A stretch of 64,000 nt of DNA, from the NCBI GenBank assembly GCA_963580455.1, contig OY756969.1:23966760-24030759 (forward strand). The letters are read 5' to 3'. This document shows, one piece after another, positions 1 to 13,200 of the stretch (the first letter of the stretch is position 1; each line of letters opens with the position of its first letter). The notes under the pieces were generated by a model, which searched no databases, had not been told where the DNA came from, and saw only the letters and a list, made by a program, of their open reading frames with translations. The DNA is from Euonymus europaeus. Its lineage: Eukaryota; Streptophyta; Magnoliopsida; Celastrales; Celastraceae. A program made the translations under genes and the position numbers.

Positions 1-173
1 ACTCGGAGTCAACGGATATTCATAAAACCGTTTACGTAAAGAAACCACATTTCGCGGCTAACTAGGTGAAACGAGACCTACTAGCCACGAGTTCCGAAAT
101 CAAAATCCGAAATGCCAGGATTGTAGAGCTCGAAAAGTAGTGCGAAATCAAGCAAAAAATCAACGAATTCAGA
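1..173 (+). repeat. Representative 173-bp monomer
   Basis: This first unit is close to the general consensus and serves as the reference for positions used elsewhere. It holds the palindrome TTTACGTAAA (31-40), TTCGCGG (51-57), CTAGCCACGAG (82-92), the variable GAAATGCC (110-117), a SacI-type GAGCTC (126-131) and an EcoRI-type GAATTC (165-170). A-tracts are scattered through it, for example 24-27, 102-105, 133-136 and 155-159. It differs from most copies in having AGCAAAAAATC rather than AGCTAAAAATC near 151-161, a variant shared with the copies at 3979 and 28889. Confidence 0.95.
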
Positions 174-1037
174 ACTCGGAGTCAACGGATATTCATAAAA
201 CCGTTTACGTAAAGGATCCACATTTCGCGGCAAACTAGGTTAAACGAGACCTACTAGCCACGAGTTCTGAAATCAAAATCAGAAACGCCAGGATTGTAGA
301 GCTCGAAAAGTAGTGCGAAATCAAGCTAAAAATCACCGAATTCGGAACTCGGAGTCAACGGATATTCATAAAACCGTTTACGTAAAGAAACTACATTTCG
401 CGGATAACTAGGTGAAACGAGACCTACTAGCCACGAATTCTGAAATCAAAATCCGAAACGTCAGGATTGTAGAGCTCGAAAAGTAGTGCGAAATCAAGCT
501 AAAAATCACCGAATTCACAACTCGGAGTCAACGGATATTCATAAAACCGTTTACGTAAAGAAACCACATTTCGCGGCTAACTAGGTGAAGCAAGACCTAC
601 TAGCCACGAGTTCTGAAATCAAAATCCGAATCTCCAAGATTTTAGAGCTCGAAAAATAGTGCGAAATCGAGCTCAAAATCACCGAATTCAGAACTCGGAG
701 TCAACGGATATTCATAAAACCGTTTACGTAAATAAACCACATTTCGCGGCTAACTAGGTGAAACGAGACCTACTAGCCACGAGTTCTGAAATCAAAATCC
801 GAATCCCCAGGATTGTAGAGCTCCAATAGTTGTGCGAAATCAAGCTAAAAATCACCGAATTCACAACTCGGAGTCAACGGATATTCATAAAACCGTTTAC
901 GTAAAGAAACCACATTTCGCAGCTAACTAGGTGAAACGAGACCTACCAGCCACGAGTTCTGAAATCAAATCCGAATCTCCAGGATTGTAGAGCTCGAAAA
1001 ATAGTGCGAAATCAAGCTAAAAATCACCGAATTCCGA
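1..1037. repeat. 6-monomer block, copy 1 of a long-range duplication
   Basis: Six monomers (starts 1, 174, 347, 520, 693, 866) match, in the same order, six monomers at 3979-5015. Shared rare variants include AGGATCCAC in the second monomer, GAAACGTC in the third, GTAAATAAACC with AATCCCC in the fifth, and CGCAGC plus a one-base deletion (ATCAAATCC) in the sixth. The shared deletion shows common descent. Differences are few, such as GGTTAAACG against GGTGAAACG in the second monomer. The offset is 3978 bp, or 23 monomers minus that one base. Confidence 0.9.
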
Positions 1038-1902
1038 ACTCGGAGTCAACGGATATTCATAAAACCGTTTACGTAAAGAAACCACATTTCGCGGCTAACT
1101 AGGTGAAACGAGACCTACTACCCACGAGTTCTGAAATCAAAATCCGAAATGACAAGATTGTAGAGCTCGAAAAGTAGTATGAAATCAAGCTAAAAATCAC
1201 CGAATTCAGAACTCGGAGTCAACGGATATTCATAAAACCGTTTACGTAAAGAAACCACATTTCGCGGCTAACTAGGTGAAACGAGACCTACTAGCCACGA
1301 GTTCTGAAATCAAAATCCGAAATTCCAGGATTGTAGAGCTCGAAAAGTAGTGCGAAATCAAGCTAAAAATCACCGAATTCAAAACTCGGAGTCAATGGAT
1401 ATTCATAAAACCGTTTACGTAAAGAAACCACATTTCGCGGCTAACTAGGTGAAACGAGACCTACTAGCCACGACTTCTGAAATCAAAATCCGAAACGGCA
1501 GGATTGTAGAGCTCAAAAAGTAGTGCGAAATCAAGCTAAAAATCACCGAATTCAGAACTCGGAGTCAACGTATATTCATAAAACCGTTTACGTAAAGAAA
1601 CCACATTTCGCGGCTAACTAGGTGAAACGAGACCTACTAGCCACGAGTTCTGAAATCAAAATCCAAAACGACAGGATTGTAGAGCTCGAAAAGTAGTGTG
1701 AAATCAAGCTAAAAATCACCGAATTCAGAACTCGGAGTCAACGGATATTCATAAAACCGTTTACGTAAAGAAACCACATTTCGCGGCTAACTAGGTGAAA
1801 CGAGACCTACTAGCCACGAGTTCTGAAATAAAAATCCGAAATGCCAGGATTGTAGAGCTCGAAAAGTAGTGCGAAATCAAGCTAAAAATCAGCGAATTCA
1901 GA
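1038..1902. repeat. Five mixed monomers
   Basis: These five ordinary 173-bp units carry the segments AATGAC, AATTCC, AACGGC, AACGAC and AATGCC at about 111-116. No internal higher-order period is evident. There is no other feature in the stretch. Confidence 0.9.
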
Positions 1903-2248
1903 ACTCGGAGTGAACGTATATTCATAAAACCGTTTACGTAAAGAAACCACATTTCGCGGCTAACTAGGTGAAATGAGATCTACTAGCCAGGAGTTCTCAA
2001 ATAAAAATCCGAAACGGCAGGATTGTAGAGCTCGAAAAGTAGTGCGAAATCAATCTAAAAATCACCGAATTCAGAACTCGGAGTCAACGGATATTCATAA
2101 AACCGTTTACGTAAAGAAACCACATTTCGCGGCTAACTAGGTGAAATGAGATCTACTAGCCAGGAGTTCTCAAATAAAAATCCGAAACGGCAGGATTGTA
2201 GAGCTCGAAAAGTAGTGCGAAATCAATCTAAAAATCACCGAATTCAGA
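1903..2248. repeat. Single-monomer tandem duplication
   Basis: Two adjacent monomers (1903-2075 and 2076-2248) share rare variants seen nowhere nearby in this combination: GAAATGAGATC, TAGCCAGGAG, TTCTCAAATAAAAA, AACGGC and CAATCTAAAA. They differ only near their starts (TGAACGTATA against TCAACGGATA). This is a duplication of about one unit whose left boundary lies inside the first 20 bases of the monomer. Confidence 0.85.
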
Positions 2249-3978
2249 ACTCGGAGTCAACGGATATTCATAAAACCGTTTACGTAAAGAAACCACATTT
2301 CGCGGCTAACTAGGTGAAACGAGACCTACTAGCCACGAGTTCTGAAATGAAAATCCGAAATGACAAGATTGTAGAGCTCGAAAAGTAGTGCGAAATCAAG
2401 CTAAAAATCACCGAATTCAGAACTCGAAGTCAACGGATATTCATAAAACCGTTTACGTAAAGAAACCACATTTCGCGGCTAACTAGGTGAAACGAGACCT
2501 ACTAGCCACGAGTTCTGAAATCAAAATCCGAAACGGCAGGATTGTAGAGCTCGAAAAGTAGTGCGAAATCAAGCTAAAAATCAACGAATTCAGAACTCGG
2601 AGTCAACGGATATTCATAAAACCGTTTACGTAAAGAAACCACATTTCGTGGCTAACCAGGTGAAACGAGACCTACAAGCCACGTGTTCTGAAATCAAAAT
2701 CCGAAACGCCAGGATTGTAGAGCTCGAAAAGTAGTGCGAAATCAAGCTAAAAATCACCGAATTCAAAACTCGGAGTCAATGGATATTCCTAAAACCGTTT
2801 ACGTAAAGAAACCACATTTCGCGGCTAACTAGGTGAAAAGAGACCTACTAGCCACGAGTTCTCAAATAAAAATCCGAAACGGCAGGATTGTAGAGCTCGA
2901 AAAGTAGTGCGAAATCAAGCTAAAAATCACCGAATTCAGAACTCGGAGTCAACGTATATTCATAAAACCGTTTACGTAAAGAAAGCACATTTCGCGGCTA
3001 ACTAGGTGAAACGAGACCTACTAGCCACGAGTTCTGAAATCAAAATCCGAAACGGCAGGATTGTAGAGCTCGAAAAGTAGTGCGAAATCAAGCTCATAAT
3101 CACCGAATTCAGAACTCGGAGTGAACGGATATTCATAAAACCGTTTACGTAAAGAAACCACATTTCGCGGCTAACTAGGTGAAACGAGACCTACTAGCCA
3201 CGAGTTCTGAAATCAAAATCCGAAACGCCAGGATTGTAGAGCACGAAAAGTAGTGCGAAATCAAGCTAAAAATCAACGAATTCAGAACTCGGAGTCAACG
3301 GATATTCATAAAACCGTTTACGTAAAGAAACCACATTTCGCGGCTAACTAGGTGTAACGAGACCTACTAGCCACGAGTTTTGAAATCAAAATCCGAAACG
3401 CCAGGATTGTAGAGCACGAAAAGTAGTGCTAAATCAAGCTAAAAATCACCAAATTCAGAACTCGGAGTCAAAGGATATTCATAAAACCGTTTACGTAAAG
3501 AAACCACATTTCGCGGCTAACTAGGTGAAATGAGACCTACTAGCCACGACTTCTAAAATTAAAATCCGAATCTCCAGGATTGTAGAGCTAGAAAAATAGT
3601 GCGAAATCAAGCTAAAAATCACCGAATTCGGAACTCGGAGTCAACGGATATTCATAAAACCGTTTACGTAAAGAAACCACATTTCGCGGATAACTAGGTG
3701 AAACGAGACCTACTAGCCACGACTTCTGAAATCAAAATCCGAATCTCCAGGATTTTAGAGCTAGAAAAATAGTGCGAAATCAAGCTAAAAATCACCGAAT
3801 TCAGAACTCGGAGTCAACGGATATTCATAAAACCGTTTACGTAAAGAAACCACATTTTGCGGTTAACTAGGTGAAACGAGACCTACTAGCCACGAGTTCT
3901 GAAATCAAAATCCGAATCTCCAGGATTGTAGAGCTCGAAAAATAGTGCGAAATCGAGCTAAAAATCACAGAATTCAGA
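2249..3978. repeat. Ten mixed monomers
   Basis: These are ten ordinary units. One, starting at 2595, carries the TTCGTGG / TAACCAGG / CTACAAGCC form that later becomes a fixed member of the 8-mer HOR at 33.5-40.8 kb. The last ones introduce the AATCTCC form with AAAAATAG that dominates the following 6 kb. No gene or foreign insertion is visible. Confidence 0.9.
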
Positions 3979-5015
3979 ACTCGGAGTCAACGGATATTCA
4001 TAAAACCGTTTACGTAAAGAAACCACATTTCGCGGCTAACTAGGTGAAACGAGACCTACTAGCCACGAGTTCCGAAATCAAAATCCGAAATGCCAGGATT
4101 GTAGAGCTCGAAAAGTAGTGCGAAATCAAGCAAAAAATCAACGAATTCAGAACTCGGAGTCAACGGATATTCATAAAACCGTTTACGTAAAGGATCCACA
4201 TTTCGCGGCAAACTAGGTGAAACGAGACCTACTAGCCACGAGTTCTGAAATCAAAATCCGAAATGCCAGGATTGTAGAGCTCGAAAAGTAGTGCGAAATC
4301 AAGCTAAAAATCACCGAATTCGGAACTCGGAGTCAACGGATATTCATAAAACCGTTTACGTAAAGAAACCACATTTCGCGGATAACTAGGTGAAATGAGA
4401 CCTACTAGCCACGAATTCTGAAATCAAAATCCGAAACGTCAGGATTGTAGAGCTCGAAAAGTAGTGCGAAATCAAGCTAAAAATCACCGAATTCACAACT
4501 CGGAGTCAACGGATATTCATAAAACCGTTTACGTAAAGAAACCACATTTCGCGGCTAACTAGGTGAAGCGAGACCTACTAGCCACGAGTTCTGAAATCAA
4601 AATCCGAATCTCCATGATTGTAGAGCTCGAAAAATAGTGCGAAATCGAGCTAAAAATCACCGAATTCAGAACTTGGAATCAACGGATATTCATAAAACCG
4701 TTTACGTAAATAAACCACATTTCGCGGCTAACAAGGTGAAACGAGACCTACTAGCCACGAGTTCTGAAATCAAAATCCGAATCCCCAGGATTGTAGATCT
4801 CCAAAAGTTGTGCGAAATCAAGCTAAAAATCACCGAATTCACAACTCGGAGTCAACGGATATTCATAAAACCGTTTACGTAAAGAAACCACATTTCGCAG
4901 CTAACTAGGTGAAACGAGACCTACCAGCCACGACTTCTGAAATCAAATCCGAATCTCCAGGATTGTAGAGCTCGAAAAATAGTGCGAAATCAAGCTAAAA
5001 ATCACCGAATTCGGA
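3979..5015. repeat. 6-monomer block, copy 2 of a long-range duplication
   Basis: This block matches bases 1-1037 monomer by monomer, including the rare AGGATCCAC variant (GGATCC at 4192-4197) and the one-base deletion in ATCAAATCC near 4945. Small differences (ACTTGGAATC, TAACAAGG, AGATCTCC) lie in the monomer starting at 4671. They also remove enough stop codons to leave a short chance open frame at 4637-4882, which is not a gene. Confidence 0.9.
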
Positions 5016-5880
5016 ACTCGGAGTCAACGGATATTCATAAAACCGTTTACGTAAAGAAACCACATTTCGCGGCTAACTAGGTGAAACGAGACCTACTACC
5101 CACGAGTTCTGAAATCAAAATTCGAAATGCCAGGATTGTAGAGCTCGAAAGGTAGTGCGAAATCAAGCTAAAAATCACCGAATTCAAAACTCGGAGTCAA
5201 CGGATATTCATAAAACCGTTTACGTAAAGAAACCACATTTCGCGGCTAACTAGGTGAAACGAGACCTACTAGCCACGAATTCTGAAATCAAAATCCGAAA
5301 CACCAGGATTGTAGAGCTCAAAAAGTAGTGCGAAATCAAGCTAAAAATCACCGAATTCAGAACTCGGAGTCAACGGATATTCATAAAACCGTTTACGTAA
5401 AGAAACCACATTTCGCGGCTAACTAGGTGAAATGAGACCTACTAGCCACGACTTCTGAAATCAAAATCCGAATCTCCAGGATTTTAGACCTAGAAAAATA
5501 GTGCGAAATCAAGCTAAAAATCACCGAATTCAGAACTCGGAGTCAACGGATATTCGTAAAACCGTTTACGTAAAGAAACCACATTTTGCGGCTAACTAGG
5601 TGAAACGAGACCTACTAGCCACGAGTTCTGAAATCAAAATCCGAATCTCCAGGATTGTAGAGCTCGAAAAATAGTGCGAAATCGAGCTAAAAATCACCGA
5701 ATTCAGAACTCGGAGTCAACGGATATTCATAAAACCGTTTACGTAAAGAAACCACATTTCGCGGCTAACTAGATGAAACGAGACCTACTGGCCACGAGTT
5801 CTGAAATGAAAATCCGAAATGACAAGATTGTAGAGCTCGAAAAGTAGTGCGAAATCAAGCTAAAAATCAACGAATTCAGA
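5016..5880. repeat. Five mixed monomers between duplicated blocks
   Basis: These are five ordinary units. The first has CTACCCACG and GAAAGGTAG. The same form recurs at 5881 and 8475, so this stretch belongs to the same local family of exchanges. Other units carry AACACC, AATCTCC with GATTTTAGACCTAG, and AATGACAAG. Confidence 0.88.
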
Positions 5881-7610
5881 ACTCGGAGTCAACGGATATT
5901 CATAAAACCGTTTACGTAAAGAAACCACATTTCGCGGCTAACTAGGTGAAACGAGACCTACTACCCACGAGTTCTGAAATCAAAATTCGAAATGCCAGGA
6001 TTGTAGAGCTCGAAAGGTAGTGCGAAATCAAGCTAAAAATCACCGAATTCAAAACTCGGAGTCAACGGATATTCATAAAACCGTTTACGTAAAGAAACCA
6101 CATTTCGCGGATAACTAGGTGAAACGAGACCTACTAGCCACGACTTCTGAAATTAAAATCCGAATCTCCAGGATTGTAGAGCTAGAAAAATAGTGCGAAA
6201 TCAAGCTAAAAATCACCGAATTCGGAACTCGGAGTCAACGGATATTCATAAAACCGTTTACGTAAAGAAACCACATTTCGCGGCTAACTAGGTGAAACGA
6301 GACCTACTAGCCACGAATTCTGAAATCAAAATCCGAAAGGCCAGGATTGTAGAGCTCGAAAAGTAGTGCGAAATCAAGCTAAAAATCACCGAATTCACAA
6401 CTCGGAGTCAACGGATATTCATAAAACCGTTTACGTAAAGAAACCACATTTCGCGGCTAACTAGGTGAAACGAGACCTACTAGCCACGACTTCTGAAATC
6501 AAAATCCGAATCTCCAGGATTTTAGAGCTAGAAAAATAGTGCGAAATCAAGCTAAAAATCACCGAATTCAGAACTCGGAGTCAACGGATATTCATAAAAC
6601 CGTTTACGTAAAGAAACCACATTTTGCGGCTAACTAGGTGAAACGAGACCTACTAGCCACGAGTTCTGAAATCAAAATCCGAATCTCCAGGATTGTAGAG
6701 CTCGAAAAATAGTGCGAAATCGAGCTAAAAATCACAGAATTCAGAACTCGGAGTCAACGGATATTCATAAAACCGTTTACGTAAAGAAACCACATTTCGC
6801 GGCTAACTAGGTGAAACGAGACCTACTAGCCACGAGTTCTGAAATGAAAATCCGAAATGACAAGATTGTAGAGCTCGAAAAGTAGTGCGAAATAAAGCTA
6901 AAAATCACCGAATTCAGAACTCGGAGTCAACGGATATTCATAAAACCGTTTACGTAAAGAAACCACATTTCGCGGCTAACTAGGTGAAACGAGACCTACT
7001 AGCGACGAGTTCTGAAATCAAAATCCGAAATGCCAGGATTGTAGAGCTCAAAAAGTAGTGCGAAATCAAGCTAAAAATCAACGAATTCAGAACTCGGAGT
7101 CAACGGATATTCATAAAACCGTTTACGTAAAGAAACCCCATTTCGCGGCTAACTAGGTGAAACGAGACCTACTAGCCACGACTTCTGAAATCAAAATCCG
7201 AATCTCCAGGATTTTAGAGCTCGAAAAATAGTGCGAAATCAAGCTAAAAATCACCGAATTCGGAACTCGGAGTCAACGGATATTCATAAAACCGTTTACG
7301 TAAAGAAACCACATTTCGCGGATAACTAGGTGAAACGAGACCTACTAGCCACGACTTCTGAAATTAAAATCCGAATCTCCAGGATTGTAGAGCTAGAAAA
7401 ATAGTGCGAAATCAAGCTAAAAATCACCGAATTCGGAACTCGGAGTCAACGGATATTCATAAAACCGTTTACGTAAAGAAACCACATTTCGCGGATAACT
7501 AGGTGAAACGAGACCTACTAGTCACGAGTTCTGAAATCAAAATCCGAAAGGCCAGGATTGTAGAGCTCGAAAAGTAGTGCGAAATCAAGCTAAAAATCAC
7601 CGAATTCACA
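5881..7610. repeat. 10-monomer block, copy 1
   Basis: Ten monomers (1730 bp) recur in the same order at 8475-10204. The ordered markers are CTACCCACG with GAAAGGTAG, AATCTCC with GTAGAGCTAG, AAAGGCC, AATCTCC with TTTAGAGCTAG, TTTTGCGG, AATGACAAG, AGCGACG, CGACTTC, GATAACTAGG with AATCTCC, and TAGTCACG with AAAGGCC. The 2594-bp offset equals 15 monomers minus one base; the missing base is the G of AAAGAAACC near 7823. Confidence 0.88.
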
Positions 7611-8474
7611 ACTCGGAGTCAACGGATATTCATAAAACCGTTTACGTAAAGAAACCACATTTCGCGGCTAACTAGGTGAAACGAGACCTACTAGCCACGA
7701 ATTCTGAAATCAAAATCCGAAATGCCAGAATTGTAGAGCTCGAAAAGTAGTGCGAAATCAAGCTAAAAATCAACGAATTCAGAACTCGGAGTCAACGGAT
7801 ATTCATAAAACCGTTTACGTAAAAAACCACATTTCGCGGCTAACTAGGTGAAACGGGACCTACTACCCACGAGTTCTGAAATCAAAATCCGAATCTCCAG
7901 GATTGTAGAGCTCGAAAAATAGTGCGAAATCAAGCTAAAAATCACCGAATTCGGAACTCGGAGTCAACGGATATTCATAAAACCATTTACGTAAAGAAAC
8001 CACATTTCGCGGATAACTAGGTGAAACAAGACCTACTAGCCACGAATTTTGAAATCAAAATCCGAAAAGCTAGGATTGTAGAGCTCGAAAAGTAGTGCGA
8101 AATCAAGCTAAAAATCACCGAATTCACAACTCGGAGTCAACGGATATTCATAAAACCGTTTACGTAAAGAAATCACATTTCGCGGCTAACTAGGTGAAAC
8201 GAGACCTACTAGCCACGAGTTCTGAAATCAAAATCCGAAATGACAAGATTGTAGAGCTCGAAAAGTAGTGCGAAATAAAGCTAAAAATCACCGAATTCAG
8301 AACTCGGAGTCAACGGATATTCATAAAACCGTTTACGTAAAGAAACCACATTTCGCGGCTAACTAGGTGAAACGAGACCTACTAGCGACGAGTTCTGAAA
8401 TCAAAATCCGAAACGCCAGGATTGTAGAGCTCGAAAAGTAGTGCGAAATCAAGCTAAAAATCAACGAATTCAGA
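7611..8474. repeat. Five spacer monomers between 10-mer blocks
   Basis: These five units separate the two 10-monomer blocks. The second lacks one base in GTAAAAAACCAC near 7823. The pair around 7957-8130 carries CCATTTACG, GAATTTTGAAATC and GAAAAGCTAGG. A near-copy lies about 6055 bp (35 monomers) to the right around 14,012-14,185. No gene is visible. Confidence 0.85.
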
Positions 8475-10204
8475 ACTCGGAGTCAACGGATATTCATAAA
8501 ACCGTTTACGTAAAGAAACCACATTTCGCGGCTAACTAGGTGAAACGAGACCTACTACCCACGAGTTCTGAAATCAAAATTCGAAATGCCAGGATTGTAG
8601 AGCTCGAAAGGTAGTGCGAAATCAAGCTAAAAATCACCGAATTCAAAACTCGGAGTCAACGGATATTCATAAAACCGTTTACGTAAAGAAACCACATTTC
8701 GCGGATAACTAGGTGAAACGAGACCTACTAGCCACGACTTCTGAAATTAAAATCCGAATCTCCAGGATTGTAGAGCTAGAAAAATAGTGCGAAATCAAGC
8801 TAAAAATCACCGAATTCGGAACTCGGAGTCAACGGATATTCATAAAACCGTTTACGTAAAGAAACCACATTTCGCGGCTAACTAGGTGAAACGAGACCTA
8901 CTAGCCACGAATTCTGAAATCAAAATCCGAAAGGCCAGGATTGTAGAGCTCGAAAAGTAGTGCGAAATCAAGCTAAAAATCACCGAATTCACAACTCGGA
9001 GTCAACGGATATTCATAAAACCGTTTACGTAAAGAAACCACATTTCACGGCTAACTAGGTGAAACGAGACCTACTAGCCACGACTTCTGAAATCAAAATC
9101 CGAATCTCCAGGATTTTAGAGCTAGAAAAATAGTGCGAAATCAAGCTAAAAATCACCGAATTCAGAACTCGGAGTCAACGGATATTTATAAAACCGTTTA
9201 CGTAAAGAAACCACATTTTGCGGCTAACTAGGTGAAACGAGACCTACTAGCCACGAGTTCTGAAATCAAAATCCGAATCTCCAGGATTGTAGAGCTCGAA
9301 AAATAGTGCGAAATCGAGCTAAAAATCACCGAATTCAGAACTCGGAGTCAACGGATATTCATAAAACCGTTTACGTAAAGAAACCACATTTCGCGGCTAA
9401 CTAGGTGAAACGAGACCTACTAGCCACGAGTTCTGAAATGAAAATCCGAAATGACAAGATTGTAGAGCTCGAAAAGTAGTGCGAAATCAAGCTAAAAATC
9501 ACCGAATTCAGAACTCGGAGTCAACGTATATTCATAAAACCGTTTACGTAAAGAAACCACATTTCGCGGCTAACTAGGTGAAACGAGACCTACTAGCGAC
9601 GGGTTCTGAAATCAAAATCCGAAACGCCAGGATTGTAGAGCTCGAAAAGTAGTGCGAAATCAAGCTAAAAATCAACGAATTCAGAACTCGGAGTCAACGG
9701 ATATTCATAAAACCGTTTACGTAAAGAAACCACATTTCGCGGCTAACTAGGTGAAACGAGACCTACTAGCCACGACTTCTGAAATCAAAATCTGAATCTC
9801 CAGGATTTTAGAGCTCGAAAAATAGTGCGAAATCAAGCTAAAAATCACCGAATTCGGAACTCGGAGTCAACGGATATTCATAAAACCGTTTACGTAAAGA
9901 AACCACATTTCGCGGATAACTAGGTGAAACGAGACCTACTAGCCACGACTTCTGAAATTAAAATCCAAATCTCCAGGATTGTAGAGCTAGAAAAATAGTG
10001 CGAAATCAAGCTAAAAATCACCGAATTCGGAACTCGGAGTCAACGGATATTCATAAAACCGTTTACGTAAAGAAACCACATTTCGCGGATAACTAGGTGA
10101 AACGAGACCTACTAGTCACGAGTTCTGAAATCAAAATCCGAAAGGCCAGGATTGTAGAGCTCGAAAAGTAGTGCGAAATCAAGCTAAAAATCACCGAATT
10201 CGGA
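8475..10204. repeat. 10-monomer block, copy 2
   Basis: This is the second copy of the block at 5881-7610, with the same ten variants in order. Private changes include TTCACGG at about 9047, AGCGACGGG at about 9596 and TTTATAAAACC near 9186. The copies diverge at the next monomer, which marks the right limit. Confidence 0.88.
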
Positions 10205-13200
10205 ACTCGGAGTCAACGAATATTCATAAAACCGTTTACGTAAAGAAACCACATTTCGCGGATAACTAGGTGAAACGAGACCTACTAGTCACGAGTTCTG
10301 AAATCAAAATCCGAAAGGCTAGGATTGTAGAGGTCGAAAAGTAGTGCGAAATCAAGCTAAAAATCACCGAATTCACAACTCGGAGTCAACGGATATTCAT
10401 AAAACCGTTTACGTAAAGAAACCACATTTCGCGGCTAACTAGGTGAAACGAGACCTACTAGCCACGAATTCTGAAATCAAAATCCGAAATGCCAGGATTG
10501 TAGAGGTCGAAAAGTAGTGCGAAATCAAGCTAAAAATCACCGAATTCACAACTCGGAGTCAACGGATATTCATAAAACCGTTTACGTAAAGAAACCACAT
10601 TTCGCGGCTAACTAGCTGAAACGAGACCTACTAGCCACGAATTCTGAAATCAAAATCCGAAACTCTAGGATTGTAGAGCTCGAAAAGTAGTGCGAAATCA
10701 AGCTAAAAATCACCGAATTCAGAACTCGGAGTCAACGGATATTCATAAAACCGTTTACGTAAAGAAACGACATTTCGCGGCTAACTAGGTGAAACGAGAC
10801 CTACTAGCCACGAGTTCTGAAATCGAAATCCGAAACGCCAGGATTGTAGAGCCCAAAAAGTAGTGCGAAATCAAGCTAAAAATCAACGAATTCAGAACTC
10901 GGAGTCAACGGATATTCATAAAACCGTTTACGTAAAGAAACCACATTTCGCGGCTAACTAGGTGAAACGAGACCTACTAGCCACGAGTTCTGAAATCAAA
11001 ATCCGAAAGGCCAGGATTGTAGAGCACGAAAAGTAGTGCGAAATCAGGCTAAAAATCACCAAATTCAGAACTCGGAGTGAACGTATATTCATAAAACCGT
11101 TTACGTAAAGAAACCACATTTCGCGGCTAACTAGGTGAAACGAGACCTACTACCCACGACTTCTGAAATCAAAATCCGAATCTCCAGGATTTTAGAGCTA
11201 GAAAAATAGTGCGAAATCAAGCTAAAAATCACCGAATTCGGAACTCGGAGTCAACGGATATTCATAAAACCGTTTACGTAAAGAAACCACATTTCGCGGC
11301 TAACTAGGTGAAACGAGACCTACTAGCCACGAGTTCTGAAATCAAAATCCGAAAGGCCAGGATTGTAGAGCTCGAAAAGTAGTGCGAAATCAAGCTAAAA
11401 ATCACCGAATTCGGAACTCGGAGTCAACGAATATTCATAAAACCGTTTACGTAAAGAAACCACATTTCGCGGATAACTAGGTGAAACGAGACCTACTAGT
11501 CACGAGTTCTGAAATCAAAATCCGAAAGGCCAGGATTGTAGAGGTCGAAAAGTAGTGCGAAATCAAGCTAAAAATCACCGAATTCACAACTCGGAGTCAA
11601 CGGATATTCATAAAACCGTTTACGTAAAGAAACCACATTTCGCGGATAACTAGGTGAAACGAGACCTACTGGTCACGAGTTCTGAAATCAAAATCCGAAA
11701 GGCCAGGATTGTAGAGCTCGAAAAGTAGTGCGAAATCAAGCTAAAAATCAACGAATTCAGAACTCGGAGTTAACGGATATTCATAAAACCGTTTACGTAA
11801 AGAAACCACATTTCGCGGCTAACTAGGTGAAATGAGACCTACTAGCCAGGACTTCTGAAATTAAAATCCGAATCTCCAGGATTGTAGAGCTAGAAAAATA
11901 GTGCGAAATCAAGCTAAAAATCATCGAATTCGGAACTCGCTGTCAACGGATATTCATAAAACCGTTTACGTAAAGAAACCACATTTCGCGGATAACTAGG
12001 TGAAACGAGACCTACTAGTCACGAGTTCTGAAATCAAAATCCGAAAGGCCAGGATTGTAGAGCTCGAAAAGTAGTGCGAAATCAAGCTAAAAATCACCGA
12101 ATTCGGAACTCGGAGTCAACGAATATTCATAAAACCGTTTACGTAAAGAAACCACATTTCGCGGATAACTAGGTGAAACGAGACCTACTAGTCACGAGTT
12201 CTGAAATCAAAATCCGAAAGGCCAGGATTGTAGAGGTCGAAAAGTAGTGCGAAATCAAGCTAAAAATCACCGAATTCGGAACTCGGAGTCAACGAATATT
12301 CATAAAACCGTTTACGTAAAGAAACCACATTTCGCGGCTAACTAGGTGAAACGAGACCTACTAGCCACGAGTTCTGAAATCAAAATCCGAAAGGCCAGGA
12401 TTGTAGAGGTCGAAAAGTAGTGCGAAATCAAGCTAAAAATCAACGAATTCAGAACTCGGAGTCAACGGATATTCATAAAACCGTTTACGTAAAGAAACCA
12501 CATTTCGCGGATAACTAGGTGAAACGAGACCTACTAGTCACGAGTTCTGAAATCAAAATCCGAAAGGCCAGGATTGTAGAGCTCGAAAAGTAGTGCGAAA
12601 TCAAGCTAAAAATCAACGAATTCAGAACTCGGAGTTAACGGATATTCATAAAACCGTTTACGTAAAGAAACCACATTTCGCGGCTAACTAGGTGAAACGA
12701 GACCTACTAGCCACGAGTTCTGAAATCAAAATCCGAAAGGCCAGGATTGTAGAGCTCGAAAAGTAGTGCGAAATCAAGCTAAAAATCACCGAATTCGGAA
12801 CTCGGAGTCAACGAATATTCATAAAACCGTTTACGTAAAGAAACCACATTTCGCGGATAACTAGGTGAAACGAGACCTACTAGTCACGAGTTCTGAAATC
12901 AAAATCCGAAAGGCCAGGATTGTAGAGGTCGAAAAGTAGTGCGAAATCAAGCTAAAAATCAACGAATTCAGAACTCGGAGTCAACGGATATTCATAAAAC
13001 CGTTTACGTAAAGAAACCACATTTCGCGGATAACTAGGTGAAACGAGACCTACTAGTCACGAGTTCTGAAATCAAAATCCGAAAGGCCAGGATTGTAGAG
13101 CTCGAAAAGTAGTGCGAAATCAAGCTAAAAATCAACGAATTCAGAACTCGGAGTTAACGGATATTCATAAAACCGTTTACGTAAAGAAACCACATTTCGC

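Noticed and set aside
4637..4882. Open reading frame of 81 codons on the plus strand
   Set aside because: It lies wholly in the satellite. Its translation is read from repeat units, it shifts frame with every 173-bp unit, and it is open only because a few substitutions remove stops that neighbouring units have.
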